Source: an uncultured Clostridia bacterium
GTDB taxonomy: Bacteria; Bacillota; Clostridia; Christensenellales; Borkfalkiaceae
Length of the DNA stretch: 8,380 nt
Reading direction: 5' to 3'
Assembly: GCA_944338265.1 (NCBI GenBank)
Contig: CALVLO010000062.1
Location: forward strand, 1-8,380
Positions 1-6,897 of this stretch are shown here, piece by piece; positions within the stretch are counted from its first letter, which is position 1, and every line of letters begins with the position of its first letter. The position numbers were made by a program, and so were the translations under genes. The notes below the pieces were generated by a model. That model made no database searches and was not told the origin of the DNA. It saw only the letters and a list, made by a program, of their open reading frames with translations.

Positions 1-439
1 CCACTTGGCGGAGCTCGATGCGCATGCGGAAGACGGAGGCAAGATCGCGCACCAACTCGCGGAAGTCGACGCGCCCCTCCGCGGTAAAGGTGAACACCAC
101 CTTGGAGCCATCGAAGGTGAACTCGCAGTCGATGATCTTCATGGGAAGCCCGCGCGCGGCGACCTTCTCCTTGCAGATGCGGATGGCTTCCGGGCGGCGC
201 GCCTCGGCGGCGGCGATCGCCGCATCGTCCTTCTCCGTAGCGGGGCGGACGACGGGCTTTAAGGGGGAGACGATCTCCTTCTCCTCCACCTCGCGCGAAG
301 GGTCGATGACGACGGCATACTCCAGCCCGCGCGCCGTCTCCACTACGACGCCCTGCCCGCGGGAGAGCGTGTGCTTCCCCGCGCTGAAATAGTAGGGCTT
401 GCAGCCCCGCTTGAATTTTACAACAACTACTTTTGGCAT
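1..439 (-). CDS. ricT: PSP1-domain regulator RicT/YaaT, C-terminal part cut by window edge
   Basis: Only the first 146 codons are visible; the gene runs off the left edge. The N-terminus (MPKVVVVKFKRG, then PYYFSAGKH) and the PSP1 block, ending in GRVDFRELVRDLASVF about 122-137 and RIELRQ about 140-145, match B. subtilis RicT as I recall it. In that family RicT joins RicA and RicF in a complex with Fe-S clusters that promotes RNase Y-dependent mRNA maturation and affects sporulation, competence and biofilm formation. The cysteine-rich segment (CGRxLCC type) should follow immediately but lies outside the window, so cluster ligands cannot be checked. The ATG at 439-437 has AAGGAG (453-448) with an 8-nt spacer. 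The gene overlaps the end of holB by 13 nt, so the two are surely co-transcribed. holB-ricT adjacency is the usual Firmicutes order. Confidence 0.93.
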   Translation of the reverse strand, partial: MPKVVVVKFKRGCKPYYFSAGKHTLSRGQGVVVETARGLEYAVVIDPSREVEEKEIVSPLKPVVRPATEKDDAAIAAAEARRPEAIRICKEKVAARGLPMKIIDCEFTFDGSKVVFTFTAEGRVDFRELVRDLASVFRMRIELRQV

Positions 440-1350
440 GATCTGATCTCCTTTTTCAGCCGCAAAGAAAGGGTGAGCGCCGCCTGCGCCATGTTGGCGT
501 GAAATTGCAGCTCGCGCTCCGCCTGTGTAACAAAGTTCTGCGCCGCGGCAAGTGCTTGGGGGGAATAGCGCGCCGCGACCGCGCGCACCTCCGCCGTGCG
601 GGAGGAGGCATACTCCGCCTGCCCCAAACAAAGCAGGAGCGCATCCCGCAGCAGAAGGCGCATCGCGGCAAACACCGTCTGCCGCCCCGCTTCGCCGATC
701 TCGCGGCACACCCCCTCGGGGGCATCCGCCGTAAGCAGGCGCGCGGCGAGACGGAAGTCCTCCCCTCCGCCCGAAAGCAAGTCCTCGGCGGCGGAATATA
801 CGCCGCCGCACGCCGCCGCTGCCGCCGCAATGCCCGCCTCCCCCGCATGCGTGCGCGAAAGCGCCGCCGCGATCTTCTCCTCCGCAAAGGGAGGCTCGGC
901 AATGACGTTGGCGCGCGAGCGCACCGTGGGCAGCACCGTGTGCTCGGAGAGGGCACCCGCCAAAAAATACACGCCCGCGGGCGGCTCCTCCAAGAGCTTC
1001 AAGAGTTTATTTTGCACGAGGGGCGCGGCGGTATGCAGGGCGTCGAGCACAAAGAGCTTTTTCTCTCCCTCGACGGGGCGCAGGATCGCCTCTTCGCCGA
1101 TGGACGCGGCGAGTTCCGCCGTGAGCTTCCCGCCCGCAGCGGGCAGGATGATGCAATCGGCATAGCTCTCCTCCTCAATGAGCCGCGCGGTGCGCGAACC
1201 CTCCTCCGCGGCAAAGAACGCCTTGGCGCACTCCTTCAACAGCGGGCGCAAGAGCCGCTCGTCGGGAAAGAGCACGAGGGTGAAGTGCGCCGCCTCCCCG
1301 CCCCGCCGTGCCGCATGGTATGCCGTTGTCGATCGCAGGAGCGTGCGCAT
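427..1350 (-). CDS. holB: DNA polymerase III, delta prime subunit
   Basis: About 307 aa, close to the family's usual length. Delta prime is the fixed wall of the clamp-loader complex that places the sliding clamp on DNA. Visible (numbered from the upstream ATG at 1353): a Walker B-like strand KKLFVLDALHTA about 98-109, the helix NKLLKLLEEPP 115-125, LPTVRSRA 141-148 corresponding to the sensor/SRC motif, and a C-terminal helix HANMAQAALTLSLRLK typical of HolB. There is no GxxGxGKT P-loop and no four-cysteine zinc module, and SRC reads SRA with the arginine kept. Delta prime subunits are usually not ATPases, so loss of the P-loop is tolerated. Two ATGs are adjacent (1353, 1350). AGGAGG at 1360-1355 leaves 1 nt before the first and 4 nt before the second, so I chose 1350. 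The upstream stop TGA (1352-1350) shares a base with this ATG, which implies translational coupling. Confidence 0.9.
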   Translation of the reverse strand: MRTLLRSTTAYHAARRGGEAAHFTLVLFPDERLLRPLLKECAKAFFAAEEGSRTARLIEEESYADCIILPAAGGKLTAELAASIGEEAILRPVEGEKKLFVLDALHTAAPLVQNKLLKLLEEPPAGVYFLAGALSEHTVLPTVRSRANVIAEPPFAEEKIAAALSRTHAGEAGIAAAAAACGGVYSAAEDLLSGGGEDFRLAARLLTADAPEGVCREIGEAGRQTVFAAMRLLLRDALLLCLGQAEYASSRTAEVRAVAARYSPQALAAAQNFVTQAERELQFHANMAQAALTLSLRLKKEIRSCQK

Positions 1351-2585
1351 CATGCCTCCTCATAGACGGAGAGCATGCCCTCCGTCAGTCCGAACGTGTT
1401 GTGTGCCGCGGCGAGCCGCTCTGCCGCGGCGGCAGTGACCGCCTCCCCCCGCCGCACGAGGGGCATGCAGGGTGGGAAGAGCCCGCAATCGCGTGCGCAG
1501 GTGCGCCCGACGGCGCTTTTGGGGGGCAGCAAGACGGTTTTTCCCCCACCCATGCCCGCGACAGCGGGCGCATCGGCGATTTCTCCGCGCGGCAGGCGCG
1601 CCGCCGCATGCACGAGCTTTTTGAGCTCCCGCAGCTTGGTCGCGGGGGAGAGATAGAACATGAGGTAGTTCCCGTCGTTGAACTCGCAGTAGATGCCGCG
1701 CTTTGCAAGGCGCGCCTCCGCCTCGTCCGCACAGCGCCCGAAGGGCACGGCGAGCTTGGTCCAATCGTCGTTTTCAAGGGCGCCCAGATCGCGCCGCGCC
1801 CGCAGCGCCGCCGCCTCGATGCGCGCGTTCCGCCCCAGCCGCACGGCGTACTCCACGCTCGCCATGATGGGATAGGAGGGTGAGGTGGTGCGGAAGGTCT
1901 GCACCCCCGCCTCCAACCGCGCCGCCCACGCACCCTTCGCCGAGACGAGCGCCCCCTGCGTGAGCGCGGGAAGGGACTTGTGCACGCCGTCCACCCAAAG
2001 GTCGGCATATATCCCCGCATAACAGGGCGTGCCCCTGAGGTGCGATCCGTGCGCGCCGTCCAAAAGCAAGGGCTTTCCCGCGCCGTCGCACAGCTTCCGC
2101 GCCGCGGCAAGCTCGGGCAAAAACCCGTAATAATCGGGCGAGGTGAGAAGGAGCGCATCCGCCCCCGCCAACGCGCGCGCCATCTCGCTTTCGGAGGGCT
2201 GCGCGGGGATGCCGCGGCGGCGGGGCTGTTCCATACAGACGGGCTCGAACCCCAACACCCCGCAGGCGTTGAAGACGCTCCTGTGCGCATATGCAGGCAG
2301 GGCGATCCGCCGCCCGCCCCCCTCGCGCAGGGCGTACAGCATGGCAAAAATGCCGCAGGTGCTGCCGTCCGTCAACAGAAAGCTCGCCTCCGCCCCGACG
2401 ATACGGGCAAGCTCCTCCTGCGTGCGGGCGAGCACGCCCGTGGGCGAGAGAAGGTTATCCGAATAGGCGAGCTCGGTAATATCCATGCCCGCGCGCTTGT
2501 GCCCCGGGGTGTGGAAGGAGATATGCTTTTTCTGCGCGCGCAGCATCGCATAGATGCGGCAGCCGCGCAGCACCGCCCTGTTCAC
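1350..2585 (-). CDS. Orn/Lys/Arg decarboxylase-family PLP enzyme (YaaO-like), short
   Basis: 411 aa, fold type I PLP enzyme of the Orn/Lys/Arg decarboxylase group. Visible: FHTPGHK 24-30 (family N-terminal signature), GSTCGI 74-79 (phosphate-binding loop), LLLDGAHGSH 173-182 with the cofactor Asp176 and ring-stacking His179, DGVHKSLPALTQGALV 199-214 with Lys203 as the Schiff-base lysine, and a C-terminal FPPCMPLV 370-377 equivalent to the family's PPGIPL. It is shorter than the roughly 470-490 aa usual for YaaO/SpeA; the loss is mostly in the C-terminal part. Catalytic residues look intact, but substrate (arginine, lysine, ornithine or other) cannot be read from sequence. The GTG start is supported by GAGGAG at 2599-2594 (8-nt spacer) and by a GTGA overlap with the upstream stop. 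Its place just ahead of holB matches yaaO in B. subtilis. Confidence 0.85.
   Translation of the reverse strand: MNRAVLRGCRIYAMLRAQKKHISFHTPGHKRAGMDITELAYSDNLLSPTGVLARTQEELARIVGAEASFLLTDGSTCGIFAMLYALREGGGRRIALPAYAHRSVFNACGVLGFEPVCMEQPRRRGIPAQPSESEMARALAGADALLLTSPDYYGFLPELAAARKLCDGAGKPLLLDGAHGSHLRGTPCYAGIYADLWVDGVHKSLPALTQGALVSAKGAWAARLEAGVQTFRTTSPSYPIMASVEYAVRLGRNARIEAAALRARRDLGALENDDWTKLAVPFGRCADEAEARLAKRGIYCEFNDGNYLMFYLSPATKLRELKKLVHAAARLPRGEIADAPAVAGMGGGKTVLLPPKSAVGRTCARDCGLFPPCMPLVRRGEAVTAAAAERLAAAHNTFGLTEGMLSVYEEA
1355..1360 (-). promoter_or_regulatory. holB ribosome binding site (decides start)
   Basis: AGGAGG on the minus strand lies inside the last codons of the upstream gene. It sits 1 nt from the ATG at 1353 and 4 nt from the ATG at 1350. 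Only the second spacing is plausible, and even that is short, so re-initiation by ribosomes that ended on the overlapping TGA probably helps. Confidence 0.7.
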
Positions 2586-3550
2586 GCGCCGTACTCCTCG
2601 TACAGCCAGCGCAGGAAGGTGATCGGCTCGTAGAGCATGCCGTTCGCCTCGCCGTAATTGTTATAGATGATCACGAGATTGAGCTTGTCCGTGTGATGGT
2701 TGCCCTCATCGTCGGTATAATAGGCAAGCCGCCCGATGCCCTCGAGCTTGCCGAGGTTGATGCCGAGCGCCGAGTCGTAGCGCGTGCCGTCCTCCGCTTC
2801 GCCCTCGTACACGGTATGCGTGTAGACGCCGCGCGCAAAGAGCGCGAGCACCTCTTTGAAGTCATCGCGCAAGTCGAGAAGGCGCTGCCGCTCGTCGGCG
2901 ACGCCCGCCTCGCGGGAGGCTTTCGTCTTGTACCGCTTGTCCCCGCTGTTGCGGGCGAAAAAGCTCTCGCGCACCGCCTCCGCATCCGGCTCGGCGGCAG
3001 TTTGCCAATCCTCGCCGAAGAAGGTGACGAGGTACGCCTCGCACATTTCCAAATAGTAGCGCGAATCGTACACGACGGAGGCGGTGTAGCGATCGGGATT
3101 GACCGCGCCGCCCATCGCGAACTCATGGAGGACGGATTCCTTTTCGACGATGCGCAGCCCGTTCTCATCGAGCACCTCGTTGCCCTGCTCGTCCGTCTTG
3201 TAGACGCGCACGTCCGAGATGAACATGACGGTGCCCTCGCCCGTGCTGCGGCGCAGCCCGAACATATCGTAGCGCGTGTTTGCCTCGAACTTCTCCGTGC
3301 CCGTATCGAGCACGTCGTAAGAGAGCACGCCGCCCTCTTTGAGCGTGCGCCCGAGGTAGCCGAAGTCCTCCCCGCTGCTCACATCGGTATAGGCGTAGAC
3401 AATGAACTTCTGATAGTTGGCGGCGCGCGTCGCCGTGGCGATAAAGATGACCACGACCAAAAGGACCGCCGCCGCTGCGGCGGCGAGCATCTTCAGCCAA
3501 TCGTAGGAGAGCAGATTGCCGAGCCGTTGTTTTGTGATCCTTGCGTCCAT
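2582..3550 (-). CDS. Membrane-anchored protein of unknown function
   Basis: 322 aa. I do not recognise a named family. The N-terminus is basic (Arg4, Lys7, Arg10, Lys20), followed by one strongly hydrophobic segment about 21-41 rich in Ala, Val, Leu and Ile. The remaining roughly 280 residues are soluble and probably lie outside the membrane, as expected for a single-span N-in/C-out protein or an uncleaved signal anchor; there is no lipobox cysteine. The outer part is acidic and rich in Tyr (for example KFIVYAYTDVSSGEDFGYLG 48-67, VMFISDVRVYKTD 108-120, LNLVIIYNNYG 290-300) and suggests a mixed alpha/beta domain. The ATG at 3550 has AAGGAGG (3562-3556) with a 5-nt spacer. Its stop overlaps the next gene as GTGA, so it is coupled to the decarboxylase-like enzyme. 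An accessory protein for an envelope or transport process is possible, but nothing visible proves it. Confidence 0.82.
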   Translation of the reverse strand: MDARITKQRLGNLLSYDWLKMLAAAAAAVLLVVVIFIATATRAANYQKFIVYAYTDVSSGEDFGYLGRTLKEGGVLSYDVLDTGTEKFEANTRYDMFGLRRSTGEGTVMFISDVRVYKTDEQGNEVLDENGLRIVEKESVLHEFAMGGAVNPDRYTASVVYDSRYYLEMCEAYLVTFFGEDWQTAAEPDAEAVRESFFARNSGDKRYKTKASREAGVADERQRLLDLRDDFKEVLALFARGVYTHTVYEGEAEDGTRYDSALGINLGKLEGIGRLAYYTDDEGNHHTDKLNLVIIYNNYGEANGMLYEPITFLRWLYEEYGA

Positions 3551-3575
3551 GCGCGCCTCCTTACAAGTTCCCGAA

Positions 3576-3601
3576 AAGGCACGGAACCCCTTCCGTGCCT
3601 T
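3576..3601 (-). terminator. Intrinsic terminator-like hairpin after lysS
   Basis: Perfect 11-bp inverted repeat AAGGCACGGAA / TTCCGTGCCTT around a 4-nt loop. On the minus strand the right arm ends in a TTTT run that is then broken by CGGG. On the plus strand no T-run follows, so it belongs to the minus-strand greA-lysS transcript. It starts 8 nt after the lysS stop. The short T-run suggests incomplete termination, which fits a next gene starting only 25 nt downstream. Confidence 0.7.
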
Positions 3602-3609
3602 CCCGATGC

Positions 3610-5097
3610 CTATTTCTTCGGTTTCATGGTGGGGAATAAGAGCACGTCGCGGATGCTCGAACTATCGGTGAGCATCATAACGAAGCGGTCCACCCCCATG
3701 CCCAAGCCGCCCGTGGGCGGCATGCCGTACTCGAGCGCATTCAAAAAGTCTTCGTCCACCTCGGCGTTCGCGCCCTGCGCGCGCTTTTTCGCCGCCTGCG
3801 CCTCCATGCGGGCGCGCTGATCGATGGGATCGTTGAGCTCGGAGAAGGCGTTGCCCATCTCCATGCCGTTGATGAAGTACTCAAAGCGCTCGGTCATAGT
3901 GGGATCTTCCGGCTTGCGCTTGGCAAGCGGCGAGATCTCCACGGGATAGTCATAGATAAACGTGGGCTGGATGAGCTTATCCTCGACGAAGGCATCGAAG
4001 AACGCCGCGAGGATATGCCCCTTGGTATCCTTGCCCTTTTCGAGCTCGACGCCGTGCTCCTTGGCGGCGGCGCGCGCCGCTTCGTCGGAAGAAATGGCGG
4101 CAAAATCCACGCCCGAATACTTTTTCACCGCCTCCGTCATCGTGAGGCGCTCCCACTTGGAAAGATCGATGAGATTGCCCTGCCAAGGGAGCTGCAACGT
4201 GCCGCAGACCTCCTTGGCGACGCTCTGATAGAGCCCCTCGATGAAGTCCATCATGTAGCGGAAATCGACGTACGCCTGATACATTTCGATGGTGGTGAAC
4301 TCGGGATTGTGCGAGGCATCCATCCCCTCGTTGCGGAAGATGCGCCCTACCTCGTACACCTTTTCGTACCCGCCCACGATGAGGCGCTTTAAGTAGAGCT
4401 CCGTCTCGATGCGCAGATACATATCGAGGTCGAGCGCGTTATGATGCGTCTTGAACGGGCGGGCGTCGGCGCCGATCTCGAGCGTCAGCAAAACGGGCGT
4501 CTCCACCTCCATAAAGCCGTGCCCATCGAGGTAGGCGCGGATGGCGCGCATGATCGCCGAGCGGCGGCGGAAGGTCTCCCGCACATCGCCGTTCATAATG
4601 AGGTCGACATGGCGCAGGCGGTACTTCATATCGACGTTTTGCAGCCCGTTGTACTTTTCGGGCAGCGGGAGAAGGGATTTGGAGAGCATCTCCAAATGCG
4701 TGGCGTGGATGCTCACCTCGCCCGTCTGCGTCTTGAACACCCTGCCGCGGATGCCGACGACGTCGCCGATATCATAGTCCTTTTTGTAGGCGGCGTACAC
4801 GTCCTCGCCCACGTCTTGGCGGGTGACGTAGATCTGGATGCTGCCCGCGCCGTCCTGAATGTGGGAAAAAGACGCCTTTCCCATCACGCGGCGGCTCATC
4901 AGCCTGCCCGCGACGGAGACCTCTTTGCCTTCCCATGCCGAAAAGTCCCCCTTTACCTCCGCCGAGCGGGCGGTCACGGGGAACTGCGTCTTGCGGAAGG
5001 GATCGTTCCCCTCCGCGGCAAGTTTGATAAGTTTTTCGAGGCGGATACGCGCCTGCTCCGAGAGGGCGCGCTCCTCCTCGCCGATGATCTCTTCCAT
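3610..5097 (-). CDS. lysS: Lysyl-tRNA synthetase, class II
   Basis: 495 aa, full length for LysS. It charges tRNA-Lys with lysine at the cost of ATP in the cytoplasm. An N-terminal OB-fold anticodon-binding domain spans about 55-145 (EVSVAGRLMSRR at 59-70, IQDGAGSIQIYV at 80-91). The class II core follows: motif 1 GFMEVETPVL 194-203; THHNALDLDMYLRIETELYL 217-236; motif 2 FRNEGMDASHNPEFTTIE 254-271; NGMEMGNAFSELNDP 410-424; motif 3 GLGMGVDRFVMMLT 464-477. Small departures from the common LysS consensus are LEIGADARPF (usually GGAxARPF) and IETELYL (usually IAPELYL). The ATG at 5097 has AAAGG (5108-5104) with a 6-nt spacer and begins 13 nt after the greA stop. The greA-lysS pair is a common Firmicutes operon. 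No T-box leader precedes it. Confidence 0.97.
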   Translation of the reverse strand: MEEIIGEEERALSEQARIRLEKLIKLAAEGNDPFRKTQFPVTARSAEVKGDFSAWEGKEVSVAGRLMSRRVMGKASFSHIQDGAGSIQIYVTRQDVGEDVYAAYKKDYDIGDVVGIRGRVFKTQTGEVSIHATHLEMLSKSLLPLPEKYNGLQNVDMKYRLRHVDLIMNGDVRETFRRRSAIMRAIRAYLDGHGFMEVETPVLLTLEIGADARPFKTHHNALDLDMYLRIETELYLKRLIVGGYEKVYEVGRIFRNEGMDASHNPEFTTIEMYQAYVDFRYMMDFIEGLYQSVAKEVCGTLQLPWQGNLIDLSKWERLTMTEAVKKYSGVDFAAISSDEAARAAAKEHGVELEKGKDTKGHILAAFFDAFVEDKLIQPTFIYDYPVEISPLAKRKPEDPTMTERFEYFINGMEMGNAFSELNDPIDQRARMEAQAAKKRAQGANAEVDEDFLNALEYGMPPTGGLGMGVDRFVMMLTDSSSIRDVLLFPTMKPKK

Positions 5098-5110
5098 AAA
5101 AGCCCTTTGA

Positions 5111-5575
5111 TCAGTCGATCTTCAAAATTTTGAGTTGATATTCTCCGTTGGGCGCCTTCACGGTGACCGTATCCCCCTTCTTGTGCCCGATGAGCGCCTG
5201 CCCGACGGGGGATTGGTTGGAGATGATGTTCTTCATCGGATCCGCCTCCGTCGTGCCCATGATGGTATAGACGATATCCTCATCGAAGTCCAGATCGTGC
5301 ACGGTGACGACGGAGCCGAAGTGGACGGCGGAAGTATCCGCGCTCTCTTCGATGACGACGGCGTTCTTCACCTGATATTCGAGCTCCTCGATGGCGCGCT
5401 CGTTCGCCGCCTGCTCGTTGCGCGCGGCATCGTACTCGGCGTTCTCGGAAAGATCGCCGTGGCTGCGCGCCTCGGCGATGCGCTGCACGATCTCTGCGCG
5501 CTTGACTTTTTGCAGGTACTCGAGCTTTTTTACCGCCTCGTCGTAGCCCTGCTGCGTCATGGGAAATTCTGCCAT
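5111..5575 (-). CDS. greA: Transcription elongation factor GreA
   Basis: 154 aa from the ATG at 5575, the normal length. GreA enters the secondary channel of RNA polymerase and stimulates cleavage of backtracked RNA. The N-terminal coiled coil (about 10-75) carries the tip GDLSENAEYDAAR at 40-52; Asp41 and Glu44 match the catalytic acidic pair of E. coli GreA in number and position. The C-terminal FKBP-like domain (about 80-154) shows YTIMGTTEADP 103-113, ISNQSPVGQALIG 118-130 and a KGDTVTVKAPNGE stretch. A GTG further upstream (5587) would add four residues. I reject it because GAGGA at 5585-5581 lies 5 nt before the ATG and overlaps that GTG. The gene is expressed from a consensus promoter about 100 nt upstream and is followed 13 nt later by lysS. 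Confidence 0.96.
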   Translation of the reverse strand: MAEFPMTQQGYDEAVKKLEYLQKVKRAEIVQRIAEARSHGDLSENAEYDAARNEQAANERAIEELEYQVKNAVVIEESADTSAVHFGSVVTVHDLDFDEDIVYTIMGTTEADPMKNIISNQSPVGQALIGHKKGDTVTVKAPNGEYQLKILKID

Positions 5576-5579
5576 ATTC

Positions 5580-5585
5580 TTCCTC
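5580..5585 (-). promoter_or_regulatory. greA ribosome binding site (decides start)
   Basis: GAGGAA on the minus strand leaves about 5 nt to the ATG at 5575 and overlaps the alternative GTG at 5587-5585. This favours the 154-residue product. A small 5-bp hairpin (CCGCA at 5593-5597 with TGCGG at 5603-5607) lies just upstream and could slightly affect access to the site. Confidence 0.65.
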
Positions 5586-5622
5586 ACTTTTCCCGCAGAT
5601 CTTGCGGTGCCTTAAAAGATGA

Positions 5623-5653
5623 CCGTGATTTCCGAAGAGCTCGGAAATCACGG
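5623..5653 (-). promoter_or_regulatory. Long perfect hairpin in the greA mRNA leader
   Basis: A 13-bp perfect inverted repeat (CCGTGATTTCCGA / TCGGAAATCACGG, 5-nt loop) lies between the predicted greA transcription start near 5666 and the greA start codon. After the stem the minus strand reads TCATCTTTTAAGG, so a weak T-run begins about 5 nt beyond the stem. This is not a canonical terminator. It could be a 5' stabilising stem-loop, an attenuator or a protein-binding site. The stem is directly visible; the function is inferred. Confidence 0.6.
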
Positions 5654-5672
5654 CATTCTCTCAACGGTTGCC

Positions 5673-5701
5673 ATTATACCCTATTTTATGCGCGCTGTCA
5701 A
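5673..5701 (-). promoter_or_regulatory. Consensus sigma-A promoter for greA-lysS
   Basis: On the minus strand TTGACA (5701-5696) and TATAAT (5678-5673) are separated by exactly 17 nt, a perfect match to the housekeeping consensus. It starts 20 nt after the aminotransferase stop codon and points at greA. The predicted start near 5666 gives a leader of about 90 nt. I see no intrinsic terminator between the aminotransferase and this promoter, so some readthrough from upstream is possible. Confidence 0.88.
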
Positions 5702-5721
5702 CCTACTTTGTGGCGCGCGGC

Positions 5722-6897
5722 TCAATTTTCCCGCAATTTTTGCACAAACCGCCCGATTCGCGCAACTGCCTCTTCGAGCTCCGCCATCCCCGTTGCATAG
5801 GAACAGCGCACATGATGCTCTCCGCACGCGCCGAAGGCGTTCCCGGGAACGACGGCGACCTGCTCCTCCATGAGAAGACGCTCGGCAAACTGTTCGCCCG
5901 TCAGCCCCGTCGCGGCGACGGAGGGGAACACATAGAACGCCCCGCGCGGCTCGAAGCAGGAAAGCCCCATCCCGTTGAATGCGGAAACGAGGTAGCGGCG
6001 GCGCTTATCGTACTCGGCGCGCATCTTCTCCACCGAGGCGAACGCATCCGAAAAGCCGCCCGCAAGCGCCGCGACGGCGGCGTGCTGCGAGGTGCGCGGC
6101 GCGCACAGCATGGTATATTGGTGCACTTTGAGCATGGCTTTATCGAGCGCCTCGGGCGCGCAGGTAAAGCCGACGCGCCAGCCCGTCATGGCGAACGCCT
6201 TGGAAAAACCCGAAAGAAGCACGGTGCGCTCCTTCATGCCGGGGAGCGAAGCAATGGAACAGTGCCGCCCGCCGTAGGTGAGCTCGGCATAGATCTCATC
6301 GGAAATGACGAGCAGATCGTGCTTTTGAATGACGGGCACGATGGCTTCGAGCTGCTCTTTCGTCATGATCCCGCCCGTGGGGTTGTTGGGATAGGCGAGG
6401 ATGAGGCTCTTCGTCTTGGGCGTGATCGCCCCTTCGAGCGCCTCGGGCGTGAGAATGAAGCCGTTCTCCGCCCTGCACGGCACGCAGACGGGCGTCCCGC
6501 CCGAGAGCGAGACGATGGGCGCATACGAGACGTAGGCAGGGTCGGGCACGAGCACCTCGTCGCCCGCCTCGCAGGTGGTGCGCAGCGCAAGATCGATCCC
6601 CTCGCTCGCCCCCACCGTGACGATGATGTGCTCTGCGGGGTACGCTACGCCGAAGCGCTCCAAAAGATAGCGCGAGATGAGCGCGCGCAGCTCGGAAAGC
6701 CCGCGGTTGCCCGTGTATTGGGTGTATCCCTTCTGGATGGAGCGGATGCCCGCGCTGCGGATATCCCACGGGGTGACGAAATCGGGCTCGCCCACGCCGA
6801 GGGAGATCGCATCGGGAAGGGTCTCCACAATGTCGAAATATTTGCGGATGCCGCTCGGCTTGAGCGCCTTTGCCCGCGGAATGAGAAAGTCTCTCAT
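5722..6897 (-). CDS. Class I/II PLP aminotransferase (AlaT/PatA-like)
   Basis: 391 aa, standard length for a fold type I aminotransferase. Visible: GEPDFVTP 36-43, YTQYTGNRGLSELR 58-71, GASEG 96-100 (phosphate contact), YPNNPTGG 169-176 with Asn172, SDEIYAEL 199-206 with Asp200 and Tyr203, SGFSKAFAMTGWRVG 229-243 with Lys233 as the PLP lysine, and VRCSYA 363-368 with Arg364 for the substrate carboxylate. All key residues are present. The subgroup covers aspartate, alanine and aromatic amino acid/2-oxoglutarate transaminases. The preceding Lrp-type gene recalls B. subtilis alaR-alaT, so alanine transamination is the best guess, not a certainty. The ATG overlaps the upstream stop as ATGA. The nearest AGGAGG (6917-6912) is 14 nt away, too far for normal use, so translation is probably coupled to the regulator gene. 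Confidence 0.92.
   Translation of the reverse strand: MRDFLIPRAKALKPSGIRKYFDIVETLPDAISLGVGEPDFVTPWDIRSAGIRSIQKGYTQYTGNRGLSELRALISRYLLERFGVAYPAEHIIVTVGASEGIDLALRTTCEAGDEVLVPDPAYVSYAPIVSLSGGTPVCVPCRAENGFILTPEALEGAITPKTKSLILAYPNNPTGGIMTKEQLEAIVPVIQKHDLLVISDEIYAELTYGGRHCSIASLPGMKERTVLLSGFSKAFAMTGWRVGFTCAPEALDKAMLKVHQYTMLCAPRTSQHAAVAALAGGFSDAFASVEKMRAEYDKRRRYLVSAFNGMGLSCFEPRGAFYVFPSVAATGLTGEQFAERLLMEEQVAVVPGNAFGACGEHHVRCSYATGMAELEEAVARIGRFVQKLREN

Noticed and set aside
499..1365. 288-aa open frame on the plus strand
   Set aside because: Shadow of holB; Arg-rich, no motif, no ribosome site.
2239..2256. T-arm-like GGGCTCGAACCCC resembling a tRNA end
   Set aside because: It lies within the decarboxylase-like gene, and no acceptor, D or anticodon arms can be found around it.
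2693..3820. 375-aa open frame on the plus strand
   Set aside because: Antisense to the membrane protein and the lysS 3' end, and it crosses the terminator hairpin. No recognisable protein motif.
5576..5587. GTG start adding four residues to GreA
   Set aside because: The GTG overlaps the ribosome site used by the ATG at 5575, and family length and the Asp41/Glu44 numbering fit the ATG.
5098..5672. T-box or lysine riboswitch ahead of lysS
   Set aside because: The lysS start lies 13 nt after greA, and the roughly 90-nt greA leader has neither T-box sequence nor a lysine-riboswitch-sized fold.
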